Of a stretch of DNA of 64,000 nucleotides, positions 1-12,800 are shown in pieces. The stretch's first letter is position 1, and the number at the start of each line of letters is the position of its first letter. The notes beneath the pieces were generated by a model. The model saw nothing but the letters and a program-made list of their open reading frames with translations. It ran no database searches and was not told the DNA's origin. The stretch comes from Cryptomeria japonica. Its lineage: Eukaryota > Streptophyta > Pinopsida > Cupressales > Cupressaceae. Both the position numbers and the translations under genes were made by a program. Where the stretch lies: contig NC_081409.1 of the NCBI RefSeq assembly GCF_030272615.1, forward strand, positions 239,285,832 through 239,349,831, in the 5' to 3' direction.

Positions 1-381
1 GGTTGCCATGGAGAGGTATAACAAACCAAATCAAGATAGACGATGGGCTGAAATTGAAAGAAATGTTAACTAATTATAATACCTTGAATAAAGTGGTCAA
101 TTTTATGGAAGCTAACTTGGGTGTTTACAAGTTAGATTAGATTTTCATGTTCAACCATAAAGATGATAGCGATTTTGAAAAGATTCCAATCGCATGTCTA
201 CAAGAGTTAACACCCGATGATGTTTTGTTCAAAGAATTTATTGACAAATTGACTAAGAGCTTAAAACATTTGGGTGTGTTATTGGAATCCTCAATATTTT
301 TGTTGCTAGGATGGTCTCGTATACATCATCAAGAACACTTGAAATTCACTTGCTCAGCATGTCAAGATGCAATGGCAAGAG

Positions 382-666
382 TCAAACTTTAGTAACCCAT
401 CTCATTTTAAAATAATCACCAATAATCAACATAAAATACATTTCACCATTTATTCCTCTTGTCCTTTTAGTTCCACATAGATTTGTATGAATCAACTCCA
501 AAGGCCTTGTGGTAGAATATTCCTTGTTCTTGAATTTGTTCCTTGTTTGCTTTCCCATTTTACAATCCTTGCACAATGTATTAGTAGGTTTGATAATATT
601 TGGTAAATCTCTCATAGCATGAGTTGAAATAATCTTCACCATGTTGTCAAAGTTAACATGTCCCAA
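382..666 (-). pseudogene. copia GAG-pre-integrase and start of integrase core (broken)
   Basis: The readable 94 residues start at GHVNFDNMVKI, the usual GAG-pre-integrase helix. They continue through CKDCKMGKQTRNKF, which holds the two cysteines of the HHCC zinc finger. The piece ends at the beginning of the integrase core, RPLELIHTNLCG then FMLIIGDYFKM. In the family the first catalytic Asp sits in HTDLCGP; here it reads HTNLCG, so the catalytic Asp is lost. The frame closes after WVTKV. It lies downstream of the protease piece on the same strand, as expected for copia. Confidence 0.85.
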
Positions 667-850
667 CCTTTTGTGTAATAACTAACATTCACTTCTCTAT
701 GCCAACAAACAACTACTTTCTTTGTTTTACTTCACATAGTAGACATTGCCATTTGTTCTTATGCCTTCTGCAACTAATCTTTTGGAACCTCTTTTTTCTG
801 ATCTCACATTTAGACCTATGAAATATGAGCTTGTATACTTTATTGCACAT

Positions 851-1057
851 CTAACTCACACTGAAAATTTTATGTCTCAAACCTTTAATATAATAAACAT
901 CTTCTGTCTTATACTTACCATCAATGGATATGGTTCCTTTACCACAGATAGGTGCAACCTCCTCACCAACAAACTTCATTGATCCGCAATCATATTTTTC
1001 AATGTCTATGAACTTGTTTCTATCACCTGTCATAATGATTTGAGTATCTAAAATCAA
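851..1057 (-). pseudogene. copia aspartic protease fragment
   Basis: This 68-residue piece holds MTGDRNKFIDIEKYDCGS, then VGEEVAPICGKGTISIDGKY and ends with YYIKGLRHKIFSVS. That is the standard copia protease pattern of HHMTGDR.. followed by G.G.I and L..NLLSVS. The catalytic DSG triplet that should precede MTGDR reads DTQ in the best frame, so it could not be active. It sits between the gag and pre-integrase pieces on the minus strand. Confidence 0.8.
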
Positions 1058-1358
1058 TTATCCAAGCTTTAGGTTCCACTTTTGCATGCAATGCAGTCTT
1101 CATAGCTATCGATCTTTCACTTTGTCATTCTCATTTTACGAATTATCAAACCTTTCACTATTTTTTTCTTCTATGGCTAGAAAAATTATTGTTCATTTGA
1201 GTCATCGCCATATTCATCTTGAGAAGAGTAGGTCTTCATTGAACAAAAACTCTTCTTAGACTTATCTTTTTCATCTATTCTTTTGTTTCTGTCATCTCTC
1301 CTATAATTATCTTTTCTCTTGTTATAATTATTTGATCTCTTATAGTTATCCTACTCGA

Positions 1359-1760
1359 AAGTACATCTCGAAGCATTATGACCAATTCTTCCATTATTAA
1401 AACATTTAAAGGGAAACTTACCTATATATTTCCCAGATCCTTTCTTCATTCTTCTCACAAAACTTGCTTCCACTTCATCCATGTCATTGCTTGTTTTAGT
1501 CTCATCTTCAATCTTCTTGGTAACTTTGAATGTTGCTTCCTTCTCTTATTGCGTTGCTCACTAAGTTCTAAAATCTCAAAGGCAAAGAGAAATCCATAGA
1601 GATGATCAAAGATATATTTATCCATATCATGACTTTCTTCAAAGGCATACTTCTTAGGGTTATAACAATTAGGCAGTGTGCTCATCACTTTTCTCACAAC
1701 TTCACTTTTTTCATCTTCAATCATCCTCAGTGTCTCAAATCTATACTTTAGATTTTGCAT
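1359..1760 (-). pseudogene. copia gag (UBN2-type) fragment with decayed CCHC zinc knuckle
   Basis: Residues from 1760 leftward carry KVMSTLPNCYNPKKYAFEES and HLYGFLFAFEI, the pattern of the gag polyprotein of plant copia elements (R.L..LP..Y......I...E......L.G.L.A.E). Further along the same strand (about 1359-1403) is KCFNNGRIGHNASRC. This is the CCHC zinc knuckle, with the second Cys replaced by Asn. The frame is interrupted between the two. In the family gag forms the particle and packages RNA; this copy cannot. Confidence 0.8.
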
Positions 1761-2124
1761 TTGACTTGGTTGGTCTTCTCATATCCTTCATAAATGCTAC
1801 TCAACTTATCCCAAATTTGCTTTCCACTTGTGCATCTATTCTTCAAAAAATCTTAGTCACTTAATAAACTAACAATTATATTGATTGCCTTGGAATTATT
1901 TTCATGATTCTTAATCTCATTTGGAGTAGTAGGACGACCATTCAAAGTAGTATAACTAGTTTTGATGATGTCCCATATTTCAAGTGATAGAGAATTTGAA
2001 TGATATTCCATTCTCAACTTCCAAGCAAAATAATTTGTGCCATCAAATCTTGGTTCCTTGAAATATATGTCCTATTGCATCTCGAACCTTCCTCAAGTGA
2101 TTAAGCTTATCTTAGAGGAACCTT

Positions 2125-2136
2125 GCTCTGAAACCA
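2125..2136 (-). promoter_or_regulatory. primer binding site (initiator Met tRNA type) of copia-1
   Basis: On the minus strand the 12-mer reads TGGTTTCAGAGC, one mismatch from the TGGTATCAGAGC used by plant copia elements for initiator-Met tRNA priming. It lies two bases inside the candidate LTR end at 2139 and upstream of gag, as it should. Confidence 0.7.
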
Positions 2137-2138
2137 AC

Positions 2139-2991
2139 TGTTGAACACACCACAAGACTAAGAAGTTGCGGGGGGGGGTGTGTGAATTAGTCTGGACCTT
2201 AAAACAACTTATTTATAATCCTTTAAACTTGAAATCACAATTAACTTGCTTTTGAAATTTTGAAACATGAAACCATAAAGCACAACACACACAAGAACAC
2301 CAAATTTACATGAAAAACCCAAGAAAGGAAAATACGATGATGATAATCACACTCACAATATAAATACCTGATTACAATGTGTCAGGCTCAAGGCCAAGAA
2401 GCTCAATCCATTTGAATGGACTTGCAAAACTAAGGTGTATAACCTTAGGGCAAGATACAAGGGACTGACATTACTGAGATGTGCAATCTTAGAGCAATGT
2501 ACATAGACAACAAAAACTTCCAAAGGACTCACTGTCTTCTAGAAGGTATAGGAAAATAATGAATTGAAATGAATAGGATCTCTTGACCATGAAATTGTAC
2601 TTGAACCACTATGTTAAGTGGATAATATCATGGAAAACATATCTCACTTCATCCATTGTCTCAATACACTGTCACACTAAAGATATGATCTTCAAAGCTC
2701 ATCACAAATTGAAATTTGCACTTTTGCTTCTTCACTTGTGCTTGTTTATCATTCACATCCACTTCACAACAATCCACACACATATTCACACATCCACACT
2801 TCCATTTATACAGGGTTATACATTGAAACCCTCAACTAGGTTGGCCACAACCAAAATATACATGAATTACATAAGGTTAGCCATACAAACGAAAATCACA
2901 CAATATGGTCCACTCTAAGAGATAAAAAAAGACCCAAATACATCATAACATATCTTTCTAATTTGGATCCAATAAATCATACACATTAACA
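2139..2991 (-). repeat. candidate 5' LTR of copia-1
   Basis: On the plus strand the segment starts TGTTGAACACACC next to the primer binding site and a matching inverted end ATTAACA occurs at 2985-2991, giving an 853-bp LTR with TGTT...AACA termini. A G-run at 2168-2178 resembles the G-rich block near the 3' end of many plant copia LTRs. The outer boundary is inferred from the terminal motif only, since the partner LTR is outside the window. Confidence 0.45.
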
Positions 2992-3766
2992 CTTCCACCA
3001 AAGTTGGCATCAAACGTAATGTGTAGAAAAACAATGAAGCACGTTAACCAGTCCACTCAAAAATACTACCCAGTGCAAATTTATTAATGTGGATCTACAC
3101 ACACAATGATAAGACCCATATAAAAATTCTAAATCAACCTTAACTGTATATATGGACCAAAAAGAGTTTGATCCAAATAAGATAAATCAATTGAGTTAGC
3201 TAAAGGCCAACGAAAGTGACAAAGTTGAACATAGAACATCATAACTACACTTGTTGATCAAACCAATGCTAGAAATCTGAACTGTAACATTGCACGAACC
3301 ATATGAACATGTCCTCCAAGCCACAACACTTTAATAACCATAGAAGAGAAATGTAGAGCATTCTTTAGACCAGTCCCGACAAATAGCCTCACTATCAACA
3401 AACCACCACAACCAACTTCTTCATCTGAGCAATTGAGGACTTAAAAATAGGATAGTGTAACATCCATAGAACATAGACATTATATCTAGAACCACAAGCC
3501 ATCATCATCAATAATTGGAGGAATTCAGAGCATTCATCCATAAGGACATTAAATACTCTTTCCTGCATATTGTAACTTCCATTACTGTAGCCTTCTGGAA
3601 AACTTCACAGTCACTTATCATAACCACCATACAACATAACAACATCTAAACACTTACTTCCAAACCATATACCACATATGTACAACTAATATTTTTTGAC
3701 ATCAATGACAACACAACTCAAGTTTCCAATAGAAGGTAGGTCTTGGAAGCTCACATGACATGTCAA
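2992..3766. other. no recognisable gene
   Basis: AT-rich sequence with no ORF of note, no LTR-like ends and no RNA gene that I can recognise. Confidence 0.5.
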
Positions 3767-4342
3767 GAAGGATTCTCCTCAAATAAGGCCATATTATTTG
3801 ATGGAAGAAACTATGCATTCTAGACCTATTTTATGATATTATTGTTTGATGTTTTTCAATCTATTATAGACGGTTGTACATTTCCTGAAAAATCCTCCAA
3901 TAGATTGAGTAATAAGGCAAATGAAAATAATGAAAAAGCTAAGAATGTTATCTTTTTTGGCATATCAAATTTTGCATTCGTCAATGTTATGAATTGTAAG
4001 TCAACAAAGGATGTTTGTGATAAAATTCATAATATCTATGAAGGTGATGACAAGTTTAGACAAGAAAAGATCTAAACTCACACAAGTCAATTTGAGAGTT
4101 TGAAGATGAGATATGAAGAACATATTGCTTCTTATTTCCTTCATGTGGATGAAATTGTCAATACAATTAGAGGAATTGGAGAAGAGATGAAAGTAACTGC
4201 AATTATTCAAAAGGTACTTAGATATCTTCCCTCAAGATTTGATCTAAAAGTTTCCACCATTAAAGAAAAAAAAGATCCGAAGATAATAACAAGGGATGAA
4301 TTGCATGGATATCTCATTGCATATGAAGTAAGGTCTGGATGA
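3767..4342 (+). pseudogene. copia gag (UBN2-type) fragment, plus strand
   Basis: Two open pieces (3833-4075 and 4100-4342) plus the run-in ILFDGRNYAF-like text give a gag with a stop after the first piece. Diagnostic stretches are CKSTKDVCDKIHNIYEGDDK and KVLRYLPSRFDLKVSTIKEK, then ITRDELHGYLIAYEV. These match the copia gag pattern W..L...Y.G....K and L..LP..FD....AIEE...L..LT.DEL.G.L.AYE. No other part of an element follows on this strand, so it is an orphan fragment. It is on the opposite strand to copia-1. Confidence 0.8.
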
Positions 4343-4664
4343 AAAGACATTAAAGAGAGAAGGTACCTTTAAAGCATCAAATAAACTAAAGAATTTAAAT
4401 TTTGAACCAAGTAATGAGTCTAAATCTAAAGAAGCTAATTTAACTAGAAAGACACACTATTACTAGGTGATCAATTGAATCATATGAATACCATTGGACA
4501 ACAAGTTGTGTTATGCTAGGTGATTAATAGACCACCAAAATTACAAGAAGTAGGTTGATAATCATGCTTTAGGGAGTTATGAAAACACCACCACCATAAA
4601 GAGGGCACACCAATGAAAACAACAAACAAAAAGGAGGCTATATGTTGATATCTTAATGAAAAGA

Positions 4665-5010
4665 AAGATGATCCTCATCAAGGATACACACTTTTAAACA
4701 AGGAAATTATCCTCATGAGGGATACAACTTCTAGCAAGAGGGATGAGATCTTTATTAGGGATGCACACCTCCAAGAAAAAGGATATATCCTTATTAGGGA
4801 GACATTTGCCAAACGAGGGGAAGGGGATCCTCATCAGGGGTGCACACCTCCAAAACAAGGGGGATAGGATCCTTACTATGGATGCACACCTTCAAAAAAA
4901 GAGGAGGGGATCCTCATGAGGGGTGCACATCTCCCTAAAACCAAAGAGGACTCCTTGACCAAGGATACACACCTCCGAAAACTAGGATATGAGATCCACA
5001 AAGAAGGATA
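4665..5010. repeat. degenerate tandem array, unit about 40 bp
   Basis: Roughly eight or nine imperfect units share the core GGATCCTCATCAGGGGTGCA followed by CACCTCC and an A-rich spacer, for example near 4671, 4827, 4868 and 4908. Spacing is 36-44 bp. Minisatellites like this are common in LTR retrotransposon untranslated regions. No protein role is apparent. Confidence 0.7.
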
Positions 5011-5300
5011 TATACCTCTCAAACACCTTTTATCTACGTCTCCCAAGTGTATAGGTGGAGATAACTGCACTAGAGACTGTTATGTTTCTATTAATGGTTG
5101 CACTTGAGATTATACCACCATGAATTACATTGAGACCCCATATAAGGCTACTAATTTCACATGGTGAGGAACAACATAAAATCCAAAAGTTTTATCAATT
5201 ATGAGAGACAAGCGAAAGGAGAAACCCAATTTCCCTCGTCATGTGAAGAACAAATAGGTGCATCAACCAATGAGAGAGTGATATCACTAGAATCAAGAAT

Positions 5301-5510
5301 TTATACTTTATCCCTCAAGGCCCAACAATCACTGGTGGAATGGCCAAGCACTCGATGGTATGCACATAAAGAATAATCTATTTTGTTATTTTTATGCAAT
5401 TTCTTACGTGTTGGAGGAGAAATTTTAATCAAGTGGGCTTGGAGGGGCCTTGACAATATTTTTTCTTCTTTACAAGAAGAAGATTTAGATAGTGGAGGGG
5501 ATGTAGACAA
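5301..5510 (-). pseudogene. gypsy gag-like fragment (zinc-knuckle relative)
   Basis: The minus-strand piece contains CAYHRVLGHSTSDCWALRDKV, the Cys-His-Cys signature found near the end of gag in many plant Ty3/gypsy elements (C.YHR..GH.T.DC..L...I). Nothing else in the 69 residues is conserved. On the same strand the protease-like piece at 6386-6838 lies upstream of it, which is the wrong order for one intact element, so the area is rearranged or two elements are mixed. Confidence 0.5.
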
Positions 5511-6385
5511 AGGAAAATGTCAAAAACCTAAAATTCTTTATAAAGGTATGGTGTAGGTTTCTCAAGAGCCTTAACTTCTTGTTTTACGTACCCTAAACCA
5601 TTTCCACTGTATCTAAATTTAGAAAGAATTTTTAATCAAGGTCCATATTGTGGACCTCTAACTCACATAAACGTGGAGAGGGTACATTAATAACCTTGTC
5701 TAGATGAGAATGACTGTCATGTTTTGAAGAAGAAATAATAGCAATATTGATATGAGAAGAAGAATGAATCCTTTTACAAGAATGTAGATCCTTATTGAGT
5801 GTTGAGATATCAAGAGGGTTAATCTTAGATTCAACTAGTCCATGAGGGGTAGATATAAAGAGCCCCAATCATCATCAAGTGATTTGTTAGGAAGAGAAGG
5901 CACATCCTCAACATAGTTAATTTGTTTAGAAGAAATAGAATCCATGTCAGGGTCTTTGGTTGTGATAGTGAGACTTTATATTCTCCAATAAAAGAAGGTA
6001 TAAATTCTAACATACCCCAATATTTACCAAAGAGTGCACTTGTAGGTGATTTGCAATATTTTTCCACCATATTGTTATCAACAATAAGTGATGGATCCAT
6101 TGTTGTTAAAGATGGAATTCAAAGTGCTAAGAGATGCAAATATAGGAGGTTGACAACTAGCCTATGCATGTAAAGAACTCCTCAAATTATTATTAACATC
6201 AATTGAATGGATTTTGTTGTTGTAGATGATTTTTTTTTATGAAGAGTAGATGGGATTTCCCCAATGGCAAGAATCCGTAGCTAGACAAGAAGAATATTTT
6301 ATGAAATATATTTGGGCATAACATGAATGAATGTAGGTAAAGTCATGAGCCCTACTTGAATTGGTAGTGTGATTATACCTAATGA
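5511..6385 (-). other. decayed retroelement sequence, no clear domain
   Basis: Minus-strand open pieces at 5632-5868 and 5831-6100 are in different frames and I recognise no domain. Position between gag-like and protease-like fragments suggests decayed gypsy sequence. Confidence 0.3.
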
Positions 6386-6838
6386 CTATTGATCCAAATT
6401 ATCAAATCCATGCATAGAAAGATGTATAGGTTTAATGAGAGACATGCCTGCACCAATATTGGGTAACAAACTTATGCTACAAACATTAAGGTATGGTCCA
6501 TTATTGATTAGAATACACCTTACTCTATTTGAATTAAGGTATGCTAATATTATTTGCATCATTCCAATTTTATTGGATGTATTTGAAGTTTTCAAAAATC
6601 GATGAAGAGAAAAGACGTCCAACTTACCTGGTATAACACCCTTTTTTTCTTGTGCTACATCCGTAGTCCGACTCCTGCAACATTGGTGAGGCTGATCCAT
6701 ATCATATTTGGAACCAAAGCCCAACACTTTCACTCTCTCATCTTCCCTATCAAATCTATTACCATTCATTTTGAAACACCAAAGTTGATCAAATTGTTTG
6801 GTCGGTTCTATTAGGTGATTGGAAAGGTCATTACTCAA
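6386..6838 (-). pseudogene. gypsy aspartic-protease-like fragment
   Basis: The 150-residue piece ends with CILINNGPYLNVCSISLLP and then SMHGFDN. In plant gypsy polyproteins the retropepsin region reads ILIDNGSALNVCPLSTL...... RAFDN, so the match is clear. The catalytic Asp is replaced (LINNG instead of LIDNG or LIDDG), so it is inactive. Upstream text (FSLHRFLKTSNT) fits the linker before protease. No reverse transcriptase is found next to it. Confidence 0.65.
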
Positions 6839-9800
6839 CCATAGGGGAAGATCTTGTCATATTTTTTGTTTGTGTATAAGGATAACAATTATTGTTGAAA
6901 AGAGGTAGGGGGTAAATAAGTTAAAAATTTATGTAAAATATTAGTAAATTACTTGTATAAAAATAATAATAAGCCATATAGGTAAATCTTTGATTCTATA
7001 TATACATAAAATAAAGTTGTTGCTATAAAAGTTGATAAGAATGGATTTATTTTTTATACCTTAAACCATACATGTATTATCACATATGATTCTACCATGA
7101 TATGTAACTAGAGGAGTAGTTAATTATTCCTAGTATGCAAAACACGAGGTTTTTGTTAGTAAAACAATTGCAAAGTAGATTGAATTGTTAAGCAATGAAA
7201 GTTATCATTTTGTATAAACCGTATTTACATTGTTGAGAGGTGTTAATTAAGTAAATTTCCTTCCTAGAGATTTAGTTGTACTGTAAAGATATACAATATA
7301 TAAGCTTTGCTTGAACCAAGAAATGAAATAAACCTTGTAATAGGGAATAATAGAATCAAAGGTCCCTCTTAAATAAGTGGAATATTTATTAATTATCAAC
7401 AAGGTGATATATTAAAAAAAAAACCTTGGTATAAAGATAGCAATAATAGGCCATAAAGATGTACATATTGAAATGTTGTGTCTTGATGCATTATTGGAAT
7501 TATTATGATCATTAAGTCGAGGTCAGTTAATATCAAGAAATAAAGAGTCTATTTACCAATTATTCCTTAAGACATAAGTGACTAGTGTTTTTGGCCTTTT
7601 TAATGATAGAATAATAAAAGGGTTATGGATAAGCTATAGCTAATGGCAATAGAGTATAACTCAGTACTTAGGTGGAGAATTATTGATTACAATAGAGAAG
7701 TGAACAAAATTGGATGATACAATACCAAATTTCTCAATGTTATGCCCATGCCATAAGGAAGTCTCAAAGAGTATCATATTATTGAAAATTTTATAAAGTT
7801 GGTAAGCAATTATCATTATAGGTTGATATGATTTAAAATTTCTCGTGACCTTGTTTTATAGATATCTTTTAGATTAGTTGTAAATGAGTTTGTTTTTAAA
7901 TCTTGATAAGTAGGCAAGTGGATTTGATTGGTCCTATAGACCTGTATGTTCTTCAAGCAATGTACACTTCTTAAGCTCTTGAATATTCTTGATTATTCTT
8001 GTATACTCTTGTATGACTATGTATGCTCGTGTATGCTACTGCAAGCTCATGTATGCATTGTCGTGTTTTCAATTTGTATTATGTATGTCGGAGGGGTGCC
8101 AGATATGGAGTAAAGAGAAGGGTGAGTTTCGAGAGAAGCTTAGGTCTTTGCTTTAACTCATCTACCGATAGTTAGTCCTAAATGATCTTTGGCCAAAGTC
8201 CTATTGATATCTTATTATATGCTTGCTAATTAAATCGTTATATTTGCACCCTCTTCTATATCTTAGTGTTTTTACAATAGCATCTTAGATTGTAGATACA
8301 CTAAGTAGCACCAGATTCCATCCCCTGCCAGTTTCAAGTCGCTAGGCGTCCTTCAGGGATGACAGTTCTTCTTGTCAGGAAGAACTATAGGGAAGCATAA
8401 ATGCTTCACAGTTGGGTGGTAAAGAGCTCTGACAATGTTCTCTCCCATGGTTTGCTCGTGGGAAATAGATGTTGGAAGCCTCTATCAAGATGATTATTCA
8501 GCTATGTTTTGTATATTCATTGTAATCGCCCTTATGGTCTTTTGTAACAAATATAATTTTCTTATGTACAAATATAATTTTCTTATGTTTCACCATTCTC
8601 TTGTCTTTTGTATATAAACTTTGTATTAGTTTTGTAACTTCTGGTATCGATTGAGTGTAATTTGAGCAAGTTGTACATTAATTAATGATTAAATGTGTGT
8701 AAATTGTGTATTTTATAATGTTAATAATATGGAGGTCCTTACAGTAACTCACGTTGTGAGAACATGATGTCCAAACTTGTGACATACATACAATCCAATA
8801 GATATGCTACATCATTTAGTATAATAGAAGGTGGCATAGCTACCCTTTGTAAGGCCTCTTGGGGCATTCCATGGCATGTAGGTGAAGGTTGTATCAAGTC
8901 CCATAGTGAGATCTTATCCAGAGTAGCAATAATTTATTCATCAAGGTCATAATCTTTACCAAAATATTGAAAAAGATGAAGATGAGCGGAAAAAAATATT
9001 GAGAAAGAGGAAGAACAATTGTTGGTTTAGGTTGTTTATTATTTCGAGTATTATGTGTGTGAGAAATTGCATTATAATGAGATTATTGTGACACCTTGAT
9101 TATGGTGATTATTTTGAGTTATTTATTTGGCAATATTTAAGATATAACCATGAGGTCGAGATGGGTTTTTAACACCTTGAACATTTATCATTGGTTTACT
9201 TTATGGTTATGGAACATCTTGGCGAAGATGAACAACAATTTGAGGTTTCACTAATTCATTTTTATCACTAGAAACATAAATTATGTTAATCAACCTTTGA
9301 TGAAGAGATATTATAAGAGTCATAGAGGATGGTTTTATTGATGAAGTCATCATGGGCTTCATCTACCATAACCAAATCGTAACTACTGGATGACTCTTCA
9401 AATGCATCCAAAGTTTGTAGGAAGAGATGTGACATGGTCAAACAATCTTACTTTCTCTAAAATTGTGCATACAAAAAGAAGAAGAGATAGAAGAAGTAGA
9501 AGAAAGGTGATGACAAGATAGAAAATGTTGATTAAGAAAGAGAAGAAAGTTTGTGTAAGGTTGGGTTCATAATCTAAAGGAAAAGGAAAAACTTGTTTAA
9601 GTTTTTTATGATTTCTATATAACACATACAACAAATGTAACAAATAAAATAAGAATGTCTACTCAATGAATCAATGCAACTATCTAATCAATTTATCAAC
9701 AAGTTAGCTCTATGTAATGCAATGCAAATGAATCAAAATAATTACAACTGCATGCTAAGTTGGGTTCACCAAAATGTCGTGTAAGATAAGTGACCTTAGA

Positions 9801-12800
9801 CTAACATGTACATTAACCTAGGTCAATTATTCTCCTATACAAGAACCATTGTACTGTCACTTAATAGGAGGCTATAGAGAGGATCCCTTCCCATATCACT
9901 CCTACTCTCCAAACATTTGGAGAACTCATGTGTCATGGTCCTTGATAGTAATATTTCTTGCTATGACCATACCTTACAATTAATCAATCTCATCCTAAAG
10001 GTTCGCCACCTTTACTAATGATTGAGCTAAATACCGATTCCAATGACATTTGTAGATTTATTCCTCAATATACATCTATGAACATCATAAAAAAGACAAT
10101 ATGAGTCCATAATGAAAAACTAAAACACTAACATTAGTAAACTAATATTAAAATTTGAAAAAACGGTCATTAATGATCAATCATGCAAGTCAAATTAATC
10201 TTCCATATCAATCTCATACCCCAAGGACAACCTTGTATGTAAATCCCATGCATAGTGGGTTAGGTCCACAACTATCAAAAATCATGAAAAATGAATCATA
10301 TGCCATTTTAAAAATAAACAAAACATTTTGTAATTTTTTAAAAAATCACAAAAATTGAACATCTTTGAGCAAATATTTGACTCACTATATTTGGGTGCTT
10401 GTATTAGGTGCTAGTATGGACCCTATCACCTTATTATGCAGACTGGTTGTATCTCAACACCATTGTGTCAAATTACAAAGAGGTTTTCGATCTTTGAAAG
10501 AATCTCTCAGGATATTGACAACAAATGAAAGTAAATTTTCACTATTCACATTTCTATGTTTATCATTCAACACTTACAAATGATATATTATAAGTCCATT
10601 TTTTTTACACCATTAATCCTATTAATAATAATAAAGAATCCTTAAAAATATCAATATTGTTGAATTTAGAAACTTGATGTTCTAAAAGAATAAGATTAGA
10701 ATGATATCTTAAATAATTTTAATTAAATAAATATCCTTTAATCTTTAATGCTAAATTGAGAATCTCATATCATAAAACACACTTTTTTGCCTTTTTATTA
10801 ATAGAACACCTTTTTTTAATACATTCTTTTCATTGATAAATTGCTCACTTTTTAAGTGGTGAGGGGTATTATTTTTTTCTAAAATCAAATGTCGTTTTAC
10901 CCACTCTTTATAGATTGAATAAAACAATTATTTTTTATAACTAGAGAAAAATCATTTATAAGGTTTTACTTAGTCTTTCTCACTTCACTTTTTCCTAGGT
11001 ATGAATTATTATTTTGAACATTTCAAACAAATACATTTTAATTCAAGTTGTTGCTGACATTAAAAAAATATTATAAATTCATTTTTGTTTTTAATGCATT
11101 GAAATTGTAAACTATAAAAAAAAATATTAATTTTTCTTTTTAAATTATTTTGACGGTGTGAAATAATGTTCTTTGGGACCAATTTCTAGCCTTAATACTA
11201 GGAGACTTTTTAAAAAGTATTTATTTTGAATTTACTTATATTTCCAATTCAATGCATGTGGGTATAGATTTTAATATAAAAATGTCAACGTCCCTTAGCT
11301 TGCAAGCAATATGAGTTAGAGATATGGGAACATAAAGGGACCTCCTCTATAGTGAGGCATGTGATAATAATAATTATCTATTCATAATACACATATTCAA
11401 TACTTGGGCACTCCTAGAAATACATGGTCCACTTTAACTTGAGTGACCAAGTTGATTGTAATCTTTTGAATGATACAGATGTTGCTTTGAATATATCTAA
11501 GGTAGACCACTATTCTAAATTATATGAGGGAGGGAGTTTTTAATGTGCATTTGAAAATTTCACAGTGGTGTTATTGATTTTTGTTTCATTTGAACTTTGG
11601 GTTTTGATGGTATATTATATTTTTATAAAGATATATAATAGAAATTTATTAATAAGATAATTTATATGGACAACTTTTTAGAGTTTTATGTAATACGTTA
11701 TTTTTTTAATATAAAAGTGTAAACTTGTTTATATAATGTGAATGATATTTGTTATGACAATGATGTCAATAATAATTGTAATGACTTTTTCTCATTCATG
11801 AAATTGATGGGATCAACCATTATAAGATCAAATAAAAGTAATTAAATAGTTTCATCATTCACGAAAGAATTTATAACTCGACTTTAATGGGAAAAATCGT
11901 TGTATTCTAGGTATTTTAGGGTTGTTTGTGTCATTAGAGATTGAGAAGGAAAATAGTTAATGACACATCCAAAAAATTGTCTCTATGCATCAAGAATAAC
12001 GCAAACGATTAGCTTTTATTCCACGGCCTTCAATTTCGTGCTAAATTGAGATAACTAAAAATCAAATCAATGGGGACTCTATTTCGATAGTAAATATCGT
12101 AAAAAATAAACCAATAGTCTATTGGAAGATGATGAATATTTTGAACATTGCTTGAAATAAGGTAGACGTGATGGTTCCCTACTCCTTATGTCATTTCTCT
12201 AGAGAATGGAATTAAGTGGTAGACTTCCTAGAAAAATATACAATGAATCACACTCCATAGATTATAAGTGGTATGCTTGAAGGATGGGAAGGACTAATAT
12301 GTGTCAAGTAATATCAAGTCTCTCATTGCCTCTACAAATTTTGACGAATCCTAACTAAATAGTTGATTGATAGAAATGATTATACTACTAGCATGTATGG
12401 GAAGTATTTTCTTTTATTTGAAAATTGTTACAAGTATTTATGGATCTCAAGGACTCAATTAAGGCTGCCATGATTTTATTTCCTTCTCTTTTATAGATTA
12501 TTCTTATGATGCCTATGATAAATGAACAATCTTTTCAATATGAAATATAACATTTGTGTACTAATAGGCAGTGGAAAGCAACCCTTACGGGATACTTTAA
12601 TTGCATGAATAATACCTTTGGAATTTTCTTGGGATCTTTATGCATGGAAGGATCCATCAATATTGTCATTAAAAATTAAATTATAGAGTAGATTTCTATG
12701 AGGGGAGGCTATGCGTCCATGGAATTCAATGAAATTAATTGTTTTTGTATATCTTTGTAAAGATTATGTTTTCTATAAATTGGTTTCCACTAGGTTCCCA

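Larger units (their letters stand above)
1..2991 (-). mobile_element. Ty1/copia LTR retrotransposon remnant (copia-1), 5' part
   Basis: Read on the minus strand the order is LTR candidate, primer binding site, gag, CCHC region, protease, then GAG-pre-integrase/integrase start, which is the copia order. The element runs off the left edge of the window, so reverse transcriptase and RNase H are not seen. All coding pieces are broken by stops and frameshifts. The fragments resemble the plant copia group whose gag belongs to the UBN2 family. It is a dead copy. Confidence 0.8.

Noticed and set aside
4665-5310. CRISPR-like array at 4665-5010 and repeats at 55176-55310
   Set aside because: Repeats are degenerate and spacers are not unique; eukaryotic retroelement context.
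8280-8640. Possible LTR
   Set aside because: LTR-like flavour only; no ends, duplications or second copy found.
9756-9776. Minus-strand LTR/primer-site junction of a gypsy element (GGTTCACCAAAA/TGTCGTG)
   Set aside because: No partner LTR, no confident gag downstream and the tRNA match is weak.
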